The notes under the pieces: generated by a model
What the model saw: only the letters and a program-made list of their open reading frames with translations
Database searches by the model: none
What the model was told of the DNA's origin: nothing
Program-made: the position numbers and the translations under genes
Assembly: GCA_000435595.1 (NCBI GenBank)
Contig: FR895442.1
Coordinates: 24,650-48,225 of the forward strand
Source: Firmicutes bacterium CAG:882
GTDB taxonomy: Bacteria; Bacillota; Clostridia; Lachnospirales; Lachnospiraceae
Direction: 5' to 3'
Length of the DNA: 23,576 nucleotides
In this document: piece after piece, positions 10,501 to 14,849 of the stretch
Layout: each line of letters begins with the position of its first letter
Position numbering within the stretch: the first letter of the stretch is position 1

Positions 10501-10869
10501 ATTACTCTCGGAAGTGCTCTCTGTTTCTGTTGTGTTCTCGCTCTCGGAAGCTGTCTCTGCTTCTGTTGTGCTCTCGCTCTCTGAAACTGTCTCCGTTTCT
10601 GTAGTGCTCTCGCTTTCGCTCTCGGAAGCTGTCTCTGCCTCTGTTGTGCTCTCGCTTCCGCTCTCAGAAACGGTTTCTGCTGTTGTACTGCTTTCACCCT
10701 CTGAAACTGTCTCTTCGACCGTTTCACTACCGCTTTCACTTTCGGAAACTGTCTCTTCGGCTGCACTGTCCTTCTCCACAGTCAACCCTGTCTGTGCATT
10801 TACGCTCATTGGCGGCGTCACCGCAAGGCACACCGAAAGCGCAACTGCCAGTAATTGTTTCTTCCGCAT
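4501..10869 (-). CDS. Giant surface-anchored rhamnogalacturonan lyase (PL11 family)
   Basis: This 2122-residue exported enzyme is predicted to cleave the rhamnose-galacturonate backbone of pectin (rhamnogalacturonan I) by beta-elimination. Order of parts: signal peptide (1-25, ending VNA); Ser/Glu/Thr-rich stalk (~35-140); two near-identical 190-residue modules (~146-335, ~349-538); Ig-like domains (~555-640, ~645-730); a carbohydrate-binding-like jelly-roll region (~740-960); two further Ig-like domains (~964-1130); PL11 catalytic domain (~1160-1795); a C-terminal module (~1825-1990); an EPGTT stalk; SPNTG (~2058-2062); a membrane helix (~2091-2111); and the tail KKRKNNK. PL11 hallmarks are DRGVTAV, DVDGDGQYEIV, GAHWNQFMLYDMDEDGKAE, YGDNWGNRASRF, GKGNHN, DMDNDGFDE, LFGDWREE and NTAYNQPPHLGFYLG. 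The Dx-D-DG loops are typical calcium sites of this family. Endo versus exo action cannot be told. The start has AGGAGG seven bases upstream, behind a consensus promoter. Confidence 0.93.
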   Translation of the reverse strand: MRKKQLLAVALSVCLAVTPPMSVNAQTGLTVEKDSAAEETVSESESGSETVEETVSEGESSTTAETVSESGSESTTEAETASESESESTTETETVSESESTTEAETASESENTTETESTSESNINSIAKAYADSDSDSAVSAENSITEDFEAVTDFWGMTGTLVDESKLSIAEDGSNHYLAANGQKYATRTATKTFENVPDMETAEVSFKWYTTSLTSDSRTGRPGITLKSGDVDVVSVYVGEMRDAGADTAVYYSVQGGEITDTGKKVKAGAVQDVKISVDFASQKAVITINGEEYATVDVNAAAGKVDALMLNMAGGKGSGKTYTVNMGIDDFAMSWTEAQPSEGTISEDFESVTDFWGMTGALVSESKLSIAEDGSNHYLAANGQKYATRTATKTFDNMPDMGTAEVSFKWYTTSLTSDSRTGRPGITLKSGDVDVVSVYVGEMRNSGVDTAVYYSVQGGDITDTGKKVKSGAVQDVKISVDFATQKAIININGEEYATVDVNMAATKVDALMFNMAGGNGSGKTYTVNMGIDDFSLHYTAAGAIEKPKFIASLAELENVTVTKDEYEGSYAHPQTVKAVLSDNTEVELEIDQDTWSCSPAIDVNEMGTITWTASVKLPDKVTNPLNLQVSYVMDYKSDFLDTDINSLGTLNTYNVTKRAWEDGTYTHPEQVSAKLVNDKIITVSIDRNSWKCEPEFDVNTKGSYVWTADIVAPEGYRNHRGLTVSYTMNYYGNWESGHDYEDDFTFGISGWNVWGKDVDKTSGTGGFTFSLKEEDGNAYLYGTVSKSGAGRGSRLDLPGGIVKGATMEFDWNPAVVASGHADLLFMAPVAKQNYFTIYADSTGAIKYYTTEDANNDDAVNNGFEGIIAEADAVATGVGELNQWFTVKMDFDYIAHTAAITVTSKADPSKTYSADNIAIDERANGLSLMVVRKPAACSQADVAFDNIVVDYSKFDENDIVDVDQPSYVNVAAVKYDEYTFPSEVTVTLGDGSTDTVEVGEWAAEPAFDKDTEAVYTWTAPLIPGRYTNYFDLKASFSMNYTMLPYVTSVNNPATLELEYGEAWDVSELPETATIILSDGTVRTDAPVGEWTAIRAFNSEAEGIYIYGAKLAENEGEYAIDYDVITVNEYHGDSAKDELKDSFIYDVYYRVSYYKSNNNYNGYERAMEYLDRGVTAVPADNGILVSWRCLVDEYGTDVQFNVLRNGKQINSEPITSKTNYLDTEGEPGNLYAVETIKNGKKTTSEYVKALSESYLSIPLQKPDPQPDKDGNLATYSINDAGVADVDGDGQYEIVVKWYPSDAFDSGKQDGPSAPTIFDCYEMDGTPLWRINMGLELPSGAHWNQFMLYDMDEDGKAEFFIKTSDGTISYRPNADGLFDMNDESTIISYIGDKSVIPGKNVNSTGHVNANSNEYVTVFNGATGEEIDTIDYINTVKGVGFDAYGDNWGNRASRFNIAIAYLPKDKDNADCTETIPAVLLNRGYYNKTTVAAYTLRDGKLQLEWNFNTENGTEYAGKGNHNVATGDMDNDGFDELVIGAMAIDHDGTVLWVKNGKDGQDYQGHADSIHLTAMNPEKPTQLYVFTPSEEKESTLNATLSNAANGSRINGTWNALADIGRGVAANITPAEGFEYWANNPNSEGNITGAIFNIKGSVIAATKPDNISTNWVIYWDGDLLSELADGYSASSAGTAQSIYKYDWENNALDRIETFEGTHTNNSTKNNPSLTADLFGDWREEVMVGNSDNTELHIYMTSYETDYMIYSLMQDPVYRNAVANQNTAYNQPPHLGFYLGEDNKDQVLAMELPTANIRYTTDGTQTAEGDYVAKAEVVADEAAVNDALNEALENEELKTILNCKDASDLKNYMLDKLLKASEDKKLGTVSSDNTFVMDVKIKLYINGSTDYVYATRENFPSDGVDVFIPYPEGTAKDGFEFVINHLVTTGCNGRNVGDMEVFSSYNASDAWKITKGDDGLTIHIMSASPFSIAWQKSENIPKDPEPGEPGTTEPGTTEPGTTEPGTTEPGTTEPGTTEPGTTEPGTTEPETTAPSNEEPESSAAAISPNTGFNGPAGGNGGVNNGSINNASTEAAKTASWAIYPILAIFVLMMAGGTFFYTRYEKKRKNNK
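4741..4875 (-). repeat. EPGTT tandem repeat (15-bp unit) in the lyase stalk
   Basis: Eight EPGTT units plus one EPETT unit are encoded head to tail. They differ only by third-base changes, so the array could vary in length by slippage or recombination. It forms an extended Pro/Thr stalk between the last folded module and the membrane anchor. Confidence 0.95.
9256..10434 (-). repeat. Tandem intragenic duplication, two 570-bp copies with 609-bp period
   Basis: Copies at 9256-9825 and 9865-10434 encode two 190-residue modules running from the motif EDFE(A/S)VTDFWG to MGIDDF. By eye about nine in ten bases agree, and some blocks of more than 80 bases agree almost completely, for example the segments starting at 9545 and 10154. 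The modules look like concanavalin-like or carbohydrate-binding beta sandwiches, but I cannot assign the family. Confidence 0.9.
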
Positions 10870-10878
10870 TTCTTAACC

Positions 10879-10903
10879 TCCTGTTCTTGGTGCTGAAACA
10901 GGA
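10879..10903 (-). promoter_or_regulatory. Hairpin masking the lyase ribosome binding site
   Basis: In the leader of the lyase mRNA, TCCTGTT pairs perfectly with AACAGGA around an 11-base loop. The right arm supplies AGGA of the AGGAGG ribosome site, so part of that site is occluded when folded. The leader from the promoter to the start codon is about 125 nt. I see no known riboswitch in it. Confidence 0.45.
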
Positions 10904-10924
10904 CAAAATCTCTCGCCGCCGCTT

Positions 10925-12538
10925 TCACCCAGGCATAATTACCCATTTTTTCATATATTGCAGCCGGATTTTGTTCATATTCACGTTTTTCGACTTTTGA
11001 ATTATACCATTTATGTGGTTTTGTGTCAATAAGTTCACAAAAACAAATAAGAAACAACATAAATATTCGTTACATTGCACAATTTTTATTTCATTTAAGA
11101 GAATATAGGGTGAAAATTTGGTTATATTTTTATTTTCAATGTACCATACCTCATCATATTGGGCAGCATTTTCGTTATCAATTACATGACTTACATTGAC
11201 TAAGGTTTTTCCTTCTATAGCAAGCAGTCCTTTTTCTATCTCATGTGTGTTCCCGCTGTCAAGGTGTGCAAACGGCTCGTCAAGCAGAATAATCCCGGCA
11301 TTGGACATAAGTGCTCTTGCAAGTGCCACTCTCGCCCTCTCGCCTCCCGACAGATTTCTTCCGTTGTCCTCAATTCTGTATGCCAGCCCACCCGGAACGC
11401 TTTTTACAAGCTCAGCAAGTCCGGCAAGTCCTATAACCTCATCAAGCTTTTCCCTATCGCAATCCCTGAACATACATATATTATTGTACAGCGTATCGGC
11501 AAACAGAAACACCTGCTGTGACAGATATGCCGTGTGTGAAAACCAGCTCTCCACCGTGATATCCGACAGTGCACAGTTGTCTACCGACAATTTTCCATCT
11601 TGTGGCTTCATATATTTTCTTAGCAGCTTCAAAAGTGTTGATTTGCCACAGCCTGACGCACCTGTGATGAGATATTTTTTCCCGGCTTTAATCTCAAAAT
11701 CCACATTATCAAAAACTGTACGCTCACCATATCTTGCTGACACACCCTCAGCAGATATTTTATCGAATTTTCCGCCAAAATCCACAGATGCACCATCCTC
11801 ACCAACAACCTTTATCGCCTCGTCCAAGCAATTAAGTGTAGCCTTTCCCGCTTTCACCGCCGCAAACTGCTCAAACACACCTATTCCCGGAACAAGCAGA
11901 ATACTTATCGCAAGCAGAAGGAAAACAACTCTGCCGACAGTATACACATTTTTATACCCCTGCATACTGCAAGCAACGCTTGCAGTACTGCCTCCAATAA
12001 ATAGTCTGAAAGTTTTACTTTCAAACTTCTTCACCATAAACACCTCGTACACCATAAACATAAGCAGAATACATGAAACCACTGTCTGCGCCACAATTCC
12101 AACCTTAGCTTCAAGCCTGCCGAGTGACCTCCTGCTCTCCTGCGCCCTGAGGCTTGCTTCCGTAAAGCTCTCCCCCGTTTTTTCCCTCAGATTATATGAC
12201 TTAATTATATCAAAAGCACTGAATATTTCCCTCAGCTTATTTGTGTACTGCTCCATGGCTTCTGCCAATGCTTCCCCCAAGGGTTCAATCTTCCTGCCGG
12301 TAACGGTTATCAGTATAAAAAATGTGACCAGCATAAACAGGGCAAGGGTTGTAAATTTATCAGGCGACATTCCAAGGCGCTGCAAAAACGCCGTAAGCAA
12401 CATTCTGTCAATCCGCCTCTCCCCCTGCAGATATCTTGACATCGCAGTTGTCGAACACAGCCCCCTGCACAAATCTGCCTGCATGACACCACGAATATTC
12501 ATCTTTTCATACAGCATTTCAGAAAATGTTTTTGCCAT
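10925..12538 (-). CDS. Chimeric HTH-ABC exporter gene, deletion fusion, probably decayed
   Basis: One open frame of 537 codons joins two unrelated pieces. Residues 1-64 are the first HTH of the regulator family seen at 676-2517, with the same KFTTL ending. From residue 65 the sequence is the second half of a type-1 ABC exporter: helices near 66-80, 148-170 and 204-224, then a complete NBD with Walker A GASGCGKST (293-301), Q-loop LSQQ, signature LSGGERAR (396-403), Walker B IILLDEP (416-422) and H-loop NVSH (H451). Residues ~172-203 do not fit an exporter and are encoded by a hairpin-rich insert. After about residue 470 the frame runs 65 codons into intergenic DNA and over the lyase promoter, so the original stop is lost. 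The regulator and half the membrane domain are deleted. The ATPase half looks intact, but a working transporter is unlikely. Protein function is unknown. Confidence 0.75.
   Translation of the reverse strand: MAKTFSEMLYEKMNIRGVMQADLCRGLCSTTAMSRYLQGERRIDRMLLTAFLQRLGMSPDKFTTLALFMLVTFFILITVTGRKIEPLGEALAEAMEQYTNKLREIFSAFDIIKSYNLREKTGESFTEASLRAQESRRSLGRLEAKVGIVAQTVVSCILLMFMVYEVFMVKKFESKTFRLFIGGSTASVACSMQGYKNVYTVGRVVFLLLAISILLVPGIGVFEQFAAVKAGKATLNCLDEAIKVVGEDGASVDFGGKFDKISAEGVSARYGERTVFDNVDFEIKAGKKYLITGASGCGKSTLLKLLRKYMKPQDGKLSVDNCALSDITVESWFSHTAYLSQQVFLFADTLYNNICMFRDCDREKLDEVIGLAGLAELVKSVPGGLAYRIEDNGRNLSGGERARVALARALMSNAGIILLDEPFAHLDSGNTHEIEKGLLAIEGKTLVNVSHVIDNENAAQYDEVWYIENKNITKFSPYILLNEIKIVQCNEYLCCFLFVFVNLLTQNHINGIIQKSKNVNMNKIRLQYMKKWVIMPG
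11001..11029 (-). promoter_or_regulatory. Consensus sigma-A promoter of the lyase gene
   Basis: On the minus strand TTGACA (11024-11029), a 17-base spacer and TATAAT (11001-11006) match consensus at all twelve bases. Transcription should start near 10994, giving a leader of about 125 nt. The site lies inside the run-on 3' end of the chimeric gene. Confidence 0.8.
11930..12027. repeat. Hairpin-rich insert inside the ABC membrane domain
   Basis: Two tight stem-loops stand side by side: TACTGCAAGC / GCTTGCAGTA with a 3-base loop (11965-11987), and AGTCTGAAAGT / ACTTTCAAACT with a 3-base loop and one mismatch (12003-12027). A further weak dyad GTATA...TATAC lies at about 11940-11958. On the minus strand the piece encodes about 32 residues in frame (from FESKTF to YTVGR) that break the exporter membrane domain between EVFMVKK and LLLAISILLV. 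This suggests a small palindromic element inserted without breaking the frame. I cannot confirm other copies; none is visible in this window. Confidence 0.5.
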
Positions 12539-12843
12539 AAAGCTTTTCCCCTCATGTTTATTTATACATGCTAATCGTAAAATTAAGTTGCATATTGAAA
12601 TTTTCTTTCATTATCAGATATATGTAAACAAGTTTACACTTTGTGCCGAAATAATACAACAATTATTTATGCAACGGCATGGCACGCAGCCTGCCGTATA
12701 TATTGCAGTGTCATGTAAATCCGGCAAAAAGGAAACTGCCGCCCATGAGAAATCACGGTGCGGCAGTTTCTTTTATCATAGCACACTTTTGCAGAGCTTT
12801 AAGTATGCTTAGGTATGTTTAAAGCCTGCTCAGATAAATATTT
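12539..12843. other. Intergenic region with palindrome, shared 12-mer and terminator
   Basis: No gene is visible in these 305 bases. Next to the chimera start they hold a GAGGGGAAAAG ribosome site like that of the paralogous regulator. A perfect 14-bp palindrome, GTAAACAAGTTTAC, lies at 12624-12637 and is operator-like. The 12-mer ATAATTGTTGTA (minus strand, 12655-12666) also occurs at 2576-2587. A strong hairpin at 12732-12770 ends the aminopeptidase transcript. Confidence 0.55.
12732..12770 (-). terminator. Rho-independent terminator of the aminopeptidase gene
   Basis: A perfect 11-bp stem, GAAACTGCCGC / GCGGCAGTTTC, has a 17-base loop. On the minus strand it is followed by CTTTTT, giving a good intrinsic terminator about 75 bases after the stop codon. 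The plus side has CTTTTAT, so it may work both ways. Confidence 0.85.
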
Positions 12844-14637
12844 TTATATAGCTCTCGTAACATTCTTAAGCCATTCAAGCTCCTCACCCTCGAAGTCAGG
12901 GCTGATTGCCGCAAATACCTTCGCATGGTATGCGTTCAATCTCTCCTTCTCCTCAGCGGTCATGTAGGATACATCGACGGCATCGAGGTCAAACGGAACC
13001 ATCGTCAGCGGCTCAAAGCCCATGAACTGACCGTACTCGGTCTTTTCCATCTTAACACAGAGCACAAGGTTCTCATGTCTTATACCGAACTTGCCTGTAA
13101 TGTACATTCCCGGCTCATCTGAGGTAATCATGCCCTCCTCAAGCACTGCGGAAGGTCCGCCGGGTGCAATCTTGGTTCTGATGCCGTTAGGACGCTCATG
13201 TACATTGAGAAGATATCCAACGCCGTGACCTGTTCCGTGGTTGTAGTCCATTCCGTTTCTCCAGAGCGGTTCGCGCGCAATATAGTCAAGATTCTCACCT
13301 CTCACGCCGTATAAGAACCGGGCATTTGCGAGATTTAAGTGACCCTTAAGTACGAGTGTGAACACCTTCTTTTCCTCGTCGGTAAGCTCTCCAAGTGCGA
13401 TTGTTCTTGTTATATCTGTTGTTCCCTCATAGTAATGTCCGCCCGTATCTGCAAGCAGCAGGCTTCTAGGCTCAAGCTGTGCGTTCGTCTCCTCGGTTGC
13501 CGAGTAATGCACAATAGCCCCGTGAGGACCGTAACCCATAATCGGGTCAAAGCTCTCTCCGAGGTAGCCCGGCTGCTTCTTTCTGAACTCATCAAGCTGT
13601 ACGGCTGCGCTCATCTCTGTTATAGCAAGCTTACCTACATTCTTCTTAAGCCAGTACATAAAATGCGTAACTGCCATTCCGTCCTTAATATGAGCCTTCT
13701 TCTCGTTCTCCCTCTCAGCCACGGTCTTAACAGCCTTAGGAAGAACAACAGGGCTCTGCTCCGCCCTCACATTCGCTGTATCGGGAATTGAATGGACAAT
13801 AAGGAAGTTCGCTGTCGCCTTGTCAACCAGTACAACCTCATCCTTTCCCACCTTCTTTAAATCACTGTAAATGTCATTGTATGGTCTCAACTCAATTCCG
13901 TCCGCAGCAAGCCTGCCCTTGATATCAGCATTAAGTATGCTCTCATCAAGATAGAGAACCGCACTGTCGGCTGTCATTGTCATATATGATAAAAACACAG
14001 GATTGTATGCTACATCATTGCCACGAAGATTTAAGAGCCATGCAATATCATCAAGTGCCGTGAGCACAAGAAGGTCTGCCCCCTCCTCCTTCATTGTCCG
14101 GCGAATCTTTGCAAGCTTCTCCTCACGGCTCATTCCCGTGTACTCAACAGATAACTCCCATACAGGTTCCTTAGAAAGAGCAGGTCTGTCCGTCCACACC
14201 TTATCCACAAGGTCCTCTCCGCACACATAGGACATATCTCTTCCCTTGATGCTGTCTGTTATTCTTCCCATGAAGGCATCTGTGACTGTCCTGCCGTCAA
14301 AGCCGATACGGCTTCCGTCAGCTAACTTGTCCGCAAGGAACTCCGCTATTGCAGGAACTCCCTCCTCACCCATCTTCATAAGTGTGATTGTGCTGCCCTC
14401 AAGCTGTGCCGCTCCCTGAAGAAAATATCTTCCGTCAGTCCACAGTCCCGCCTCATCAGGAAGCACCACAAGTGTTCCCGCAGAACCTGTGAAACCCGAC
14501 ATAAAAGCTCTCGCCTTAAAATAATCTCCAACGTACTCAGAGCCATGGAAATCGTCAGTACATATAATATATGCCTGAATGTTCTTTTCTTTCATAAGTG
14601 CGCGCAATGCGCTAAGTCTCTCGACCACCGTACTCAT
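12844..14637 (-). CDS. pepP: Xaa-Pro aminopeptidase, long form (M24B family)
   Basis: This cytoplasmic metallopeptidase removes the N-terminal residue from peptides with proline in second position. With the chosen start it has 597 residues, the three-part long form: two creatinase-like domains (about 1-310), the M24 pita-bread catalytic domain (about 315-535) and a short C-terminal domain. All five metal ligands are visible: D397 and D408 (ADTGGHYYEGTTDITRT), H471 (HGTGHGVGY), E508 (SDEPGMY) and E522 (IRHENL). An ATG 24 bases upstream is in frame, but GAGGTG sits seven bases before 14637 and nothing similar precedes the first ATG, so 14637 is preferred. It has its own promoter and terminator and appears monocistronic. 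It probably helps use proline-rich peptides. Confidence 0.95.
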   Translation of the reverse strand: MSTVVERLSALRALMKEKNIQAYIICTDDFHGSEYVGDYFKARAFMSGFTGSAGTLVVLPDEAGLWTDGRYFLQGAAQLEGSTITLMKMGEEGVPAIAEFLADKLADGSRIGFDGRTVTDAFMGRITDSIKGRDMSYVCGEDLVDKVWTDRPALSKEPVWELSVEYTGMSREEKLAKIRRTMKEEGADLLVLTALDDIAWLLNLRGNDVAYNPVFLSYMTMTADSAVLYLDESILNADIKGRLAADGIELRPYNDIYSDLKKVGKDEVVLVDKATANFLIVHSIPDTANVRAEQSPVVLPKAVKTVAERENEKKAHIKDGMAVTHFMYWLKKNVGKLAITEMSAAVQLDEFRKKQPGYLGESFDPIMGYGPHGAIVHYSATEETNAQLEPRSLLLADTGGHYYEGTTDITRTIALGELTDEEKKVFTLVLKGHLNLANARFLYGVRGENLDYIAREPLWRNGMDYNHGTGHGVGYLLNVHERPNGIRTKIAPGGPSAVLEEGMITSDEPGMYITGKFGIRHENLVLCVKMEKTEYGQFMGFEPLTMVPFDLDAVDVSYMTAEEKERLNAYHAKVFAAISPDFEGEELEWLKNVTRAI

Positions 14638-14721
14638 GTAATACACCTCGATTCTATACATTAGCGGATGCCGAGATAATTACTGCATTAAATAATTATT
14701 CCGGTCAGCACCGCATCACCT

Positions 14722-14750
14722 ATTATAATAAAAAATTTACGGATTGTACA
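14722..14750 (-). promoter_or_regulatory. Candidate promoter of the aminopeptidase gene
   Basis: On the minus strand TGTACA (14745-14750), a 17-base spacer and TATAAT (14722-14727) precede the start codon by about 85 bases. The -10 is perfect and the -35 matches four of six bases. Confidence 0.5.
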
Positions 14751-14780
14751 GTACAACGGCAAATTTATCCGCAACCACAA

Positions 14781-14804
14781 AAGAGGCTGAAAAACCAGCC
14801 TCTT
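14781..14804 (-). terminator. Terminator of the YGGG surface-protein gene
   Basis: A perfect 9-bp stem, AAGAGGCTG / CAGCCTCTT, has a 6-base loop. On the minus strand it is followed by TTGTGG, a short T-run. It lies 46 bases after the stop codon of the surface-protein gene and before the aminopeptidase promoter. Confidence 0.75.
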
Positions 14805-14849
14805 CTGCACAATCATTTCATCCTTCACTTTTTCAGAGCCATATCGACA

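Noticed and set aside
10340..10876. Plus-strand frame rich in Ser, Leu and Val opposite the lyase N-terminus
   Set aside because: It is the antisense of the Ser/Glu/Thr-rich stalk, and low-complexity codons keep it open by chance.
10870..10994. Lyase leader considered as a c-di-GMP or other riboswitch
   Set aside because: I could not find the conserved core of a known riboswitch; only a short hairpin over the ribosome site is supported.
11196..12812. Long open frame (538 codons) on the plus strand opposite the chimera
   Set aside because: It mirrors the chimera codons, has no ribosome site and no recognisable domain, while the minus frame has all ABC motifs.
14638..14661. Upstream in-frame ATG of the aminopeptidase gene
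   Set aside because: No ribosome site precedes it, while GAGGTG is well placed before 14637, and the family N-terminus fits the later start.
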